A DNA stretch of 25,037 nucleotides from CG2-30-44-17 sp964344725 (GTDB lineage: Bacteria > Patescibacteriota > Gracilibacteria > UBA1369 > UBA12470), in contig CAYFOI010000021.1 in assembly GCA_964344725.1 (NCBI GenBank), forward strand, positions 1 through 25,037, given 5' to 3'. The notes beneath the pieces are model-generated. The model was not told where the DNA came from and did no database searches. It worked only from the letters and a program-made list of their open reading frames with translations. Each line of letters begins with the position of its first letter. The stretch's first letter is position 1. Positions 14,087 to 21,048 of the stretch are shown in pieces. The position numbers and the translations under genes are program-made.

Positions 14087-15115
14087 ATGTCTCAGTACAT
14101 AGCTTTAACAGGTTACATGGGTAGTGGTAAGGGGGTAATATCAGATATGCTTAAGAAGAGTGGGTATAGGTATATTTCTCTTTCAGATATGGTTAGGGAA
14201 GAGGCGACAAAAAAAAGCCTTGAACATACCCGAGAAAACTTGCAAAACGTTGGAAATGAGCTTAGGGCGGAGCATGGTGCTGGTGTTCTTGGCATGAAAG
14301 TTCGAGAGTCTATAGAGCGTGATCCTGGTGGTAATTGGGTAATTGATGGTATTCGTAATCCTGCTTGTATGACTGAGCTTAGGGAGCTTCCTGGGCTTAA
14401 AATTGTTGGAGTTAGTGCTGACGATGAGCTTCTTGTAGACAGAGTGCTTGAGCGTCGGCGTGGTGGGCTCGATATGACTCGTGATGATGTTTATGCGCGG
14501 CTTAAGCGCGAGAAGGGTGAAGGGGAGCCTGAAGATGGGCAGCAAGTGAAGAAGTGTTTAGATAAAGTTGATTATTTTATTTTGAATGAGGGGACGCTTG
14601 AAGATCTTGAAAATAAATTTGAGCATTTTCTTAAATTAGAGAAGGGAGAGGTTAGGCCTACGTTTGATGAGGTTTTTATGGAGATTGCTTATACATGGGC
14701 TAAGAGAGCGACTTGTTTGCGTCGTGCTGTTGGTGCGGTAATTGCGAAAGATGGTCAGCAGTTAACGGCTGGTTATAATGGTGCGCCTAGGGGCGTGCCT
14801 CATTGTGCTGAAGTAGGAGGGTGTCTGCGTGCTAAGCTTGGGATCCCGTCGGGTCAACGTGCGGAGATTTGTCGTGGGACGCATGCTGAACAGAATGCGA
14901 TAACTCAGGCTGCGAAATTTGGCATTAATATTGAAGGTGGTACGCTATATTGTAATACTTTCCCTTGTGTGATTTGTACGAAGATGATTCTTAATGCGGG
15001 TATTACGAAGGTTGTTTATGATAGTGATTATAATGATCCGCTTTCCAAGGAAATTCTTGGTCAGCAGAAGAGTTTGGAGCTTGTGCGTTATGAAGGGAAG
15101 AAATTTAATTTATAA
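14087..15115 (+). CDS. P-loop kinase / dCMP deaminase fusion protein
   Basis: A 342-aa two-domain protein. Residues 1-185 form a P-loop nucleotide kinase-like domain: Walker A GYMGSGKG (9-16), a DMV/R lid-type region, VIDGIRNPA (85-93) and an Arg-rich RVLERRRGG. Residues about 190-340 form a zinc dCMP deaminase: THAEQNAI (265-272; His266 zinc ligand, Glu268 acid/base) and PCVIC (293-297; Cys294, Cys297), plus GAPRGVPHC and CLRAKLGIPSGQR, typical of dCMP deaminase. It should convert dCMP to dUMP for dTMP synthesis; the kinase domain could phosphorylate or sense a nucleotide. Yeast Dcd1 and the anti-phage AvcD proteins also join a P-loop part to this deaminase. AvcD is much longer, so a pool-balancing role is more likely here. 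A 77-aa ORF starts 2 nt after it. Confidence 0.9.
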   Translation: MSQYIALTGYMGSGKGVISDMLKKSGYRYISLSDMVREEATKKSLEHTRENLQNVGNELRAEHGAGVLGMKVRESIERDPGGNWVIDGIRNPACMTELRELPGLKIVGVSADDELLVDRVLERRRGGLDMTRDDVYARLKREKGEGEPEDGQQVKKCLDKVDYFILNEGTLEDLENKFEHFLKLEKGEVRPTFDEVFMEIAYTWAKRATCLRRAVGAVIAKDGQQLTAGYNGAPRGVPHCAEVGGCLRAKLGIPSGQRAEICRGTHAEQNAITQAAKFGINIEGGTLYCNTFPCVICTKMILNAGITKVVYDSDYNDPLSKEILGQQKSLELVRYEGKKFNL

Positions 15116-15117
15116 AT

Positions 15118-15351
15118 ATGGTGCGAGAAAAAACAATTAGAAAAGGTGATGATTTGGATGCTGCTGTGGCTGCGTTTATTGATGGTGGTGGGCAGATTGA
15201 GACTTGCAAAACTGGTAGGGCTGGGGATGATGAATCTCTTTATGGGGAACGAGGTTTGAATAAGGCTGTTAATCGTATTGGCAGGCATGTTAGACGAGGA
15301 GATCAGGATGTCATTGTAGCTGTTGAGGGTGTGTTGAGTCGCGAATCTTAG
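15118..15351 (+). CDS. Small hypothetical protein after the deaminase
   Basis: A 77-aa charged, soluble protein (EKTIRKGDDLDAAVAAF, GERGLNKAVNRIGRHVRRGD). The start codon is 2 nt after the kinase/deaminase stop, so it is probably translated from the same mRNA. I recognise no family. A role with the fusion enzyme is possible from position only. Confidence 0.62.
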   Translation: MVREKTIRKGDDLDAAVAAFIDGGGQIETCKTGRAGDDESLYGERGLNKAVNRIGRHVRRGDQDVIVAVEGVLSRES

Positions 15352-15359
15352 AAATCTCT

Positions 15360-15387
15360 TTGACTTTTCCCCGTTAATCCTTATATT
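15360..15387 (+). promoter_or_regulatory. Possible promoter upstream of tRNA-Glu
   Basis: TTGACT (15360-15365) is followed after 16 bp by TATATT (15382-15387), or after 18 bp by TATTAG (15384-15389). The tRNA starts about 105 bases after the expected start point, and a hairpin fills that leader. Confidence 0.4.
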
Positions 15388-15427
15388 AGTAGGGCTTTTT
15401 GAAAATCTCGCTACTTTCTGCAATAGG

Positions 15428-15485
15428 GTTTTGCTCTCGGAGTACTCGATGGAACTCGTACTCCTAATGTTCTGGATCGCAAAAC
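15428..15485. repeat. Nested hairpin in the tRNA-Glu leader
   Basis: The outer stem is GTTTTGC/GCAAAAC (15428-15434/15479-15485). The inner stem is GGAGTAC/GTACTCC (15439-15445/15458-15464). The layout (TTGC on the left, TCGCAA entering the right arm, second stem inside) resembles a small version of the elements at 15582 and 19609. No T-tract follows. Confidence 0.45.
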
Positions 15486-15498
15486 TCGTTACTACCTT

Positions 15499-15573
15499 GG
15501 TCCCATCGTCTAGTGGTTAGGACACCAGGTTTTCATCCTGGAAACAGGGGTTCGATTCCCCTTGGGACTACCA
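15499..15573 (+). tRNA. tRNA-Glu (UUC)
   Basis: A full cloverleaf can be drawn: acceptor GGTCCCA/TGGGACT (first pair G-U), D-arm with AGTGGTTAGGA, anticodon stem CCAGG/CCTGG with loop TTTTCAT (anticodon TTC), a T-arm with GGTTCGATTCC, and an encoded CCA (15571-15573). The sequence is close to standard bacterial tRNA-Glu. Confidence 0.97.
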
Positions 15574-15581
15574 TTTCTGGT

Positions 15582-15720
15582 TTTTATTAGCTTGCTTGTT
15601 CATGGCTTCCTTTCTGTTATTTGGACTCAATTTTATCGAGCCCAAGTAACAGAAGTGTGCAGAAATTCTCTCGCAAGCTAATAAAACCTTTGAGGGGAAG
15701 GTCGCTCAAAAGGTTATAAG
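15582..15720. repeat. Structured intergenic element A (after tRNA-Glu)
   Basis: The outer stem is a perfect 14 bp (15582-15595/15673-15686). The inner stem (15611-15624/15642-15655, plus CTC/GAG at 15626-15628/15638-15640) has G-U pairs. The 5' box at 15602-15628 matches 6125-6151 at 25 of 27 bases. The 3' box at 15698-15719 matches 19799-19820 at 20 of 22 bases. It could be a structured RNA, a complex terminator or a REP/MITE-like repeat. Confidence 0.65.
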
Positions 15721-15823
15721 AATTCTTAAACTAAAAGCGCTGCAGAAGCTCTTTTGGTAATCACCAATTTATTTGCTGGTGGTTTTGTGTATACTGGTTC
15801 TAAGCTATTTAAATTTTTTTATT

Positions 15824-16129
15824 ATGACTTTTGGCAAGAAGGCTCTTTGGTTCTTGGCGGGATTTGTTATGTTTTTTTTGGCGCTAGCTGCGATTTTTCT
15901 AGCTGCATTTTATGTCCCGTTCGTTTATTTGAAATATGGTGGGTTTCTGCTTCTGATTATTTTTGGAATTATTCATTATTTTTGCAAGGACACGTATAAG
16001 AAGATTGAGAATTTTGTTAGAGATTCTCACTGTTTGTATTATTTCGTAAGAGGGTTTGGTGCGGGGTTTCTCCTTATAATTATTCTGTTTGCTGGGGCGA
16101 TGATTTGGGGAGCTACCCATTCAGCGTGA
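15824..16129 (+). CDS. Small membrane protein of unknown function
   Basis: A 101-aa protein with three likely membrane helices (about 8-30, 34-50 and 78-97) and a KDTYKKIENFVRDSH cytoplasmic loop. The ATG at 15824 (MTFGKKALWF) is preferred over an in-frame start at 15773, because a TATACT -10-like hexamer (15790-15795) lies between them and the basic N-terminus suits a membrane protein. I recognise no family. A weak hairpin (ACAAAG/CTTTGT, 16153-16170) follows the gene. Confidence 0.62.
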   Translation: MTFGKKALWFLAGFVMFFLALAAIFLAAFYVPFVYLKYGGFLLLIIFGIIHYFCKDTYKKIENFVRDSHCLYYFVRGFGAGFLLIIILFAGAMIWGATHSA

Positions 16130-16236
16130 TAGTATGAGGCTGTTTGTTTCTTACAAAGGGCTGTCTTTGTTTGTCGACATAAAACCGCAACCTCAGTGGC
16201 GTATGGTGGTTATTTGTTGTAAGATCAATTTTGTTT

Positions 16237-18162
16237 ATGGATAAACGGGCGAAAAAAACTTTATTTGTGGGCTTCCTAGCTGTATTGGTAGGTATTGCCA
16301 CTCTTCTTCTCGGTGTGCGGTCAGGGTATGATTACGGTCCTAAAATTAACGAGATAGCTTTTAGCATGGATAGCGGTATTGATTGGATTGAAATTTATAA
16401 CCCTGGGCTTAGAAGTGTGAGTTTGAGAGGGATGTATTTGAGTGATGATAGTGGTGAGCTTACTCGTTTTGAAATTGTTGAGCCTTTGGTGCTGGGGCCG
16501 GGGGATTATTTGGTGGTTTATTGTAATGAATATGAGGGGGATACGACTGGGACTACTATGACTAATTTCCGTGTGAGTCAGGGTGAGACGGTTTATTTGG
16601 TAGATAGTGATGGAACTACTGTTGTTGATTCTTTGGTTGCTATTTTGGGGAATGATGTTTCGGATGCGACTATAGGAAGATATCCTGATGGGAGTGATGA
16701 TATTTATATGATGGCTGATTATACTCCTGGCGAGGCTAATGAGCGTGGTGAAAGTCTCGGCGATATTTATTTAGGGGATGAGCCTGATTATGATTCGATT
16801 TTTAATTTTGATGAGGTTCATGAGATTAGGTTTACTATAGAAGAGGAGGATTTTTCGGTTATGCAGGATTATATCCAGAGCGAAGGGCAAGTGGATCCTT
16901 CGTATGTGCCGTCTACTATGGAGTTTGATGGGACTGTTTATGAGGATATTGCGGTTAGGTATAAGGGGAATTCATCTTTGCATGGTAATGAAGGGATTAA
17001 GAAATCGCTTCGTGTCGATGTTAATTATTATAGTGATCAGAATTTGATGGGTGTTCAAGAATTTGTTCTTAATTGTAATTTTCGAGATCCTTCGCAGCTG
17101 AGGGAGGCTATTGGTTATAGTATGTTTGAGCAGATTGGTGCGCCGTATTCTATGACTGCGTTTGCTGAAGTTTATGTAAATGATGAGTATATTGGGGTTT
17201 ATACGATGATTGAGAATGTTGACGATGAGTATTTAGAAAGAAATTTTGGTAATAGTGATGGATATTTATTTAAAATTGCTCAGATGGGTTTTAGCTTTGA
17301 GTATTTTGGGGATGATCCGGAAAGTTATGATGGTCAAATAGAACTTAAGCAAGGTGATGAGATGCTTGCTTGGTATACGTTTTGTGATTTTTTGGAAGTT
17401 TTGAATAGTGAAGTTGATGATGATTATGAGGAGGAAATTTTGGAAGTTTTTGATGTTTATGGGTTTTTGGATCAGATGGCTTTGACGGCGACTTTTTCGC
17501 ATATGGATTCGTATTTGGCTTCGGGTCGAAATATGTATATTTATTATGATCCAAGTGATAGTAAGTGGAAGACTTTGCCTTGGGATTTGAATGAGTTTTT
17601 TGGAAGTTATAAAGGTGCGCAGTCCAATTTGTATTGGGATGCGATACATCCTACTTCTGTAGCTGGAGAGGAAAATATGATGAAAGGCGAGTTTGGTAAT
17701 GAAGATATGCCAGAGGGACAGTTGTTCTTTGATGATATGCCTCCGTTATTGCCTGATGAGGGCAGGACTCCATCGGATGGCATGGATGTGTTTAAGGAAG
17801 AAGTGGGTGGATCTGCTGTCTCAGAGAGGCCGCTTTTTAATCAGCTTATGGAAGTGCCTGAGTTTAAAGAGTATTACTTCGAGCAGCTTCGATTTGATGT
17901 TTATGAAATTCTGTCTCATGATAATTTGGATAATTTTATTGATGAGCTTTTTGAATTGATTGATGCTTCTGTGGCTATGGAGAGTGACGAGGCCTCAATG
18001 TTTACTTATGAGGATTTTATCGTCAATATTGATGAGACTGTGTTTGTTGAAGGGCTTACGGGGCAACCAACGGATGGGACGACTTTTAATGGGCTTAAAT
18101 CGTTTATCGATGACCGTTCAGAAATTATTATAGATCAACTTGATGGAACACGTGAAAACTAA
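16237..18162 (+). CDS. CotH kinase family protein with lamin-tail domain
   Basis: A 641-aa exported protein. An N-terminal membrane segment (about 8-26, LFVGFLAVLVGIATLLLGV) is followed by a lamin-tail domain (about 32-110: INEIAFSMDSGIDWIEIYNPG, GPGDYLVVYCNE). The CotH domain follows (about 190-460: RYKGNSSLHGNEGIKKSLRV, YVNDEYIGVYTMIENVDDEYL, DGYLFKI, and GRNMYIYYDP with KTLPWDLNEFFG). CotH proteins are atypical kinases; spore-coat CotH phosphorylates proteins. The ATG at 16237 is used rather than the TTG two codons earlier. The gene overlaps the VTC gene by 20 nt, and DUF4956 follows. CotH, VTC and DUF4956 genes often sit together in bacteria, which suggests a shared surface or polyphosphate-linked function. 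The acidic region about 475-520 looks like a linker. Confidence 0.9.
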   Translation: MDKRAKKTLFVGFLAVLVGIATLLLGVRSGYDYGPKINEIAFSMDSGIDWIEIYNPGLRSVSLRGMYLSDDSGELTRFEIVEPLVLGPGDYLVVYCNEYEGDTTGTTMTNFRVSQGETVYLVDSDGTTVVDSLVAILGNDVSDATIGRYPDGSDDIYMMADYTPGEANERGESLGDIYLGDEPDYDSIFNFDEVHEIRFTIEEEDFSVMQDYIQSEGQVDPSYVPSTMEFDGTVYEDIAVRYKGNSSLHGNEGIKKSLRVDVNYYSDQNLMGVQEFVLNCNFRDPSQLREAIGYSMFEQIGAPYSMTAFAEVYVNDEYIGVYTMIENVDDEYLERNFGNSDGYLFKIAQMGFSFEYFGDDPESYDGQIELKQGDEMLAWYTFCDFLEVLNSEVDDDYEEEILEVFDVYGFLDQMALTATFSHMDSYLASGRNMYIYYDPSDSKWKTLPWDLNEFFGSYKGAQSNLYWDAIHPTSVAGEENMMKGEFGNEDMPEGQLFFDDMPPLLPDEGRTPSDGMDVFKEEVGGSAVSERPLFNQLMEVPEFKEYYFEQLRFDVYEILSHDNLDNFIDELFELIDASVAMESDEASMFTYEDFIVNIDETVFVEGLTGQPTDGTTFNGLKSFIDDRSEIIIDQLDGTREN

Positions 18163-18865
18163 ACATTTACAGGTTAGGCGGAACGAACTTAAGTTCTACT
18201 TAAGTAGGGCTGAGTACGAATATGCACGTCGGATTATTGGTGCGATGATGCAGCGTGATAAAAATCAAAAATCTGATGATGGATATTTGATTAGGAGTCT
18301 TTATTTCGACGATATTAAAGATAAGGCTGTGATTGAGAAGTTGGCTGGTGTCGAACGTCGTCATAAGTATCGCCTTCGTATATATGAGTTTGATCAAAAA
18401 TGGGTCAAATTAGAGCGAAAAAGTAAATATAGCGACTATGTTTCGAAGGATACTGGTGTGATTTCGCGGGAAGATGCGGTTAAGTTTATTGACGGGCATA
18501 GAAAAGTTCTTTTGAATTATGAGAATCCTGCGCTTCTCTCTATCTATGCGGATATGTCTAAGAATCACTTTGTTCCAGCTTGTATTGTTGATTATATTCG
18601 CGAAGCTTATCTTCTCGATTTCAACAATATTCGGATAACTTTTGATAAGCATTTACGTCGGAATCAGCAGAATTTTAATATTTTTGATGAGGACATGGTA
18701 ACTCAGCCTATTATGAGAGATGATATTGTGGTTCTTGAGATTAAATATAATTATTTCTTGCCGGAGTGGATTAAGACGATGCTTAATCTCGACAGTTTTC
18801 AGCGTAGTGCGATCAGTAAGTATGTGATGAGTAGGATGCCGAGTGATAATTGGTTGTTTATTTAG
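18143..18865 (+). CDS. VTC-domain polyphosphate polymerase
   Basis: A 240-aa cytosolic protein of the VTC domain family, a tunnel-shaped triphosphate-tunnel metalloenzyme fold. In yeast Vtc4 this fold makes polyphosphate from ATP. The basic strands that line the tunnel are visible: RRNELKFYL near the start, YLIRSLYFDD, RHKYRLRIYEF, KLERKSKYSD, IVDYIREAYL and the acidic VVLEIKYNYFLPEWI near the end. Likely starts are ATG 18143 or GTG 18152, both inside the end of the CotH gene, so translation is probably coupled. There is no SPX or membrane domain; DUF4956 downstream may supply the membrane part. The stop runs into a heptamer array. Confidence 0.9.
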   Translation: MEHVKTKHLQVRRNELKFYLSRAEYEYARRIIGAMMQRDKNQKSDDGYLIRSLYFDDIKDKAVIEKLAGVERRHKYRLRIYEFDQKWVKLERKSKYSDYVSKDTGVISREDAVKFIDGHRKVLLNYENPALLSIYADMSKNHFVPACIVDYIREAYLLDFNNIRITFDKHLRRNQQNFNIFDEDMVTQPIMRDDIVVLEIKYNYFLPEWIKTMLNLDSFQRSAISKYVMSRMPSDNWLFI

Positions 18866-18895
18866 TGAGTAGTCAGTAAGCAGTAGACAGTAGAA
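18865..18895. repeat. Heptamer repeat array after the VTC gene
   Basis: Starts with GTGAGTAGT at the stop codon, as at 13122, and continues with period-7 units AGTAGTC, AGTAAGC, AGTAGAC and AGTAGAA. It lies between the VTC and DUF4956 genes. Confidence 0.65.
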
Positions 18896-18930
18896 TTTTA
18901 AATTCATATATAAATTTAACCCTATAAAAC

Positions 18931-19611
18931 ATGGATGGAGTTAATTGGGATCAGCTATTTAGTTCGGATCAGCTGGTCTTGGGATCGAAATTCGGTCCGC
19001 AGGAGATAGTCCTGTCTATGGTGATCACATTTTTGATCGCTATGTTTATCTACTACGTGTACAAATTCACGTATAGTGGAGTTCTTTATTCGAAGAGCTT
19101 CAATATCACGCTTGTGATGACGGCTCTAATCGTAAACGTGATAATGATAGGTATCAGTGGGAACATTGTGCTTTCCCTAGGTATGTTAGGTGCGCTATCT
19201 ATTGTTCGTTTCAGAACTGCGGTCAAAGATCCGCGTGATACTGCTTTTATATTTTGGGCGATTACGATTGGTATTATCAATGGTGTGGCGTTCTATGATC
19301 TTGCGGTTATTTCGACGCTATTTATTGCATTGATTTTGATTGTACTATCCAAAATGTCTGTTCTTGAGCCACCTTATGTTGTTGTTATGGCGCACAAAGG
19401 AACTGACAACACTGAAATTGCTAAGGTGCTTAGTAAACATTGTAAGCAAGTTAAGATGCGTAGTGATGCTGTGCGTGGTGATGAGCATGAGCAGATTGCG
19501 GAAGTTAAGCTTAGGGGTGATGTAAGCAAAGGACTTCTTGAGGATCTTAGGAATTTGAAAGGTATGGCGAAGTGTATACTTCTTTCTAGCACTGGTGAAC
19601 TTGCTGATTAA
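18931..19611 (+). CDS. DUF4956 membrane protein
   Basis: A 226-aa protein. About four membrane helices lie between residues 28 and 150 (VLSMVITFLIAMFIYYVY, ITLVMTALIVNVIMIGI, FIFWAITIGIINGVAFY, ISTLFIALILIVL), with the family motif LGMLGALSIVRFRTAVKDPRDTAFIF between helices. A soluble C-terminal domain of about 75 residues follows. DUF4956 has no proven activity. It is commonly next to VTC-domain and CotH genes, and could be a channel or anchor for polyphosphate made by the VTC enzyme; that is inference. The heptamer array separates it from the VTC gene. Its stop codon forms part of the first stem of the downstream structured element. Confidence 0.9.
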   Translation: MDGVNWDQLFSSDQLVLGSKFGPQEIVLSMVITFLIAMFIYYVYKFTYSGVLYSKSFNITLVMTALIVNVIMIGISGNIVLSLGMLGALSIVRFRTAVKDPRDTAFIFWAITIGIINGVAFYDLAVISTLFIALILIVLSKMSVLEPPYVVVMAHKGTDNTEIAKVLSKHCKQVKMRSDAVRGDEHEQIAEVKLRGDVSKGLLEDLRNLKGMAKCILLSSTGELAD

Positions 19612-19820
19612 TTGTTGCTCAAATGGCTTCGCTTACTTATCTGCTCGAGCTATTGGTGTTTTGCTTTCGCAAAACAAACTTATAGTATTAGGCCCATGGA
19701 TCGCTTTTGCTTCCTTGGGCTGATGTACGCTCTCGACATATAAGTAGCGCTGCAGATATTTTCGCAACAATTATCAGCAAGTTTAAGTTGGTGTTTCCAA
19801 GATCGCTCAAAAGGTCATAA
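19609..19820. repeat. Structured intergenic element C (convergent gene junction)
   Basis: The outer stem is TAATTGTTGC/GCAACAATTA (19609-19618/19764-19773). The second stem is CGCTTACTTAT/ATAAGTAGCG with one bulge (19630-19640/19740-19749). Inside is a perfect hairpin GTTTTGC-TTTC-GCAAAAC (19658-19675) and a GCCCA/TGGGC stem. It shares with element A the ATGGCTTC box (19623-19630), a TGCAGA...TCGCAA right arm (19751-19767) and the 3' box at 19799-19820. It fills nearly the whole gap between convergent genes. Confidence 0.65.
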
Positions 19821-19826
19821 AATCCC

Positions 19827-21002
19827 TTACAAGCTATATTGGTATACATATTGGCCGCCTGCTGTGAGTTTGCGGATTTGGGCGACGTTTGTTGTGTAGT
19901 TTGCTTCGTCTACGAAGACTTCGTCCCATCCTATTTGTCTGCGGCCTCCGCCTGAAAGGCTGTCTGCTACCCAGACACCGTTTTCATCAAATGAGTATGC
20001 TACTAGTTGGTGTCCTATGTTGTCTTCGCCGATGTAATAGGGGATATATAGAACTACTGGTTCGCCTGCTGCGAGTTTTTTTAAGAAGAACTCTGGAGAG
20101 GCTTGGTAGGTCATAATGATGTCGTACTCGTAGCTTTCTGTGAAGTTGCTCATCTCCTCATAATCCCAGATAAATTCGCCGTCCCATCCGATTTCTTCTT
20201 CAACTTCTGCGATGTCTAATATTACGCTGTATTTCCATTCGATTAAATTCTTTACAGCGAAAGCGTAGCATCCGTAAGACCATCCGCTTTGTGAGTTTGC
20301 TGGGAATTCCATGTCTGAGGGGTAAGCTGCTGAGATTCCGGAGTCGAGCCAGTCTTGGTATGTTTCTGTGCCATATCCTTCGATTTCAACTATGTCGAAG
20401 TCTTCTCCTGCTTCGCTGTGGATAGCTCGATATAGAAGTTCGCCGAACTGTCTGCGGCTTATTAGTTCGTGTGGTGAGAGATAATAGTCAATTGTGTCGA
20501 ATAGTTCTCTTTCTTCGGCAACGGCCATGTAGTCCCAGTACCATGTGGTTTCGTCTATGTCTGAGAAGTTGCTGTACATAAGGGAGCTATCTTCCCATTC
20601 GAAAGCGCTGACAATTATTTTGGTTGCTTCGGCGCGCGTGATGTTTATTCCTGGTTCGAAATTGCCACTAGGGTATCCTTGGATCCATCCTTGTTCTTCT
20701 CCGTAGCAGACGTATTTCGCGTACCATTCATCTTCGACGTCTGGGAAGCATTCTTTGTAAGTTTCTTCGTCCGGGGTCTCGCCTGTGACTCCTTCGACTA
20801 TCATCTTCATGAATTCGGCGCGATTGATGAGGTTGAGTGGGCCGAATGTGCCATCGTCGTAGCCGTCTACGATATTGTTTTCTTCGAGGTATGTCGCTAT
20901 TTCGTAAAGGGGTTCTGATTCGTAAATGTCAGAGAAAGCGTAGGTAGAGGGTAGACTGTAGACTGTAGAGAGTAGAATTGATGCTAATAGTAGTTTTTTC
21001 AT
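19827..21002 (-). CDS. S-layer-homology protein with C39-like cysteine protease domain
   Basis: A 391-aa secreted protein. The signal peptide is MKKLLLASILL through STYA (residue 22). Three SLH-like modules follow (about 23-70, 85-135 and 145-195), with INRAEFMKMIVEG, ITRAEATKIIVSAF and ISRRQFGELLYRA; such modules bind secondary cell-wall polymers. The C-terminal part (about 215-391) is a papain-like, peptidase C39-type domain: SYGCYAFAVKN (Cys245), GHQLVAYSFDENG (His331) and VADSLSGG (Asp347). It is likely a cell-surface protease or amidase; the substrate is unknown. I prefer ATG 21002 over 21029, because the nine extra codons (MKPPNNNTN) do not look like a signal peptide start. Part of the signal-peptide DNA is a heptamer array. 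It is divergent from the Cys-pattern genes. Confidence 0.85.
   Translation of the reverse strand: MKKLLLASILLSTVYSLPSTYAFSDIYESEPLYEIATYLEENNIVDGYDDGTFGPLNLINRAEFMKMIVEGVTGETPDEETYKECFPDVEDEWYAKYVCYGEEQGWIQGYPSGNFEPGINITRAEATKIIVSAFEWEDSSLMYSNFSDIDETTWYWDYMAVAEERELFDTIDYYLSPHELISRRQFGELLYRAIHSEAGEDFDIVEIEGYGTETYQDWLDSGISAAYPSDMEFPANSQSGWSYGCYAFAVKNLIEWKYSVILDIAEVEEEIGWDGEFIWDYEEMSNFTESYEYDIIMTYQASPEFFLKKLAAGEPVVLYIPYYIGEDNIGHQLVAYSFDENGVWVADSLSGGGRRQIGWDEVFVDEANYTTNVAQIRKLTAGGQYVYQYSL
20940..20976. repeat. Heptamer array inside the signal-peptide coding region
   Basis: Units GTAGGTA, GTAGACT, GTAGACT, GTAGAGA and GTAGAAT on the plus strand. On the minus strand they encode residues of the signal peptide of the SLH protein (around LLSTVYSLPSTYA). 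The frame stays open, so the repeat is being translated. Confidence 0.65.
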
Positions 21003-21048
21003 GTTTGTGTTGTTGTTAGGCGGCTTCATTGTATGGTAAATTTGGGCT

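Noticed and set aside
14087..15115. Calling the fusion protein AvcD anti-phage defence
   Set aside because: Only the domain order is shared. It is much shorter, no defence island or AvcI-like RNA is evident, and a housekeeping dCMP deaminase explains the motifs.
16153..16170. Terminator after the 15824 membrane protein
   Set aside because: Only a 6-bp A/T-rich stem with a short T stretch; too weak to list as a feature.
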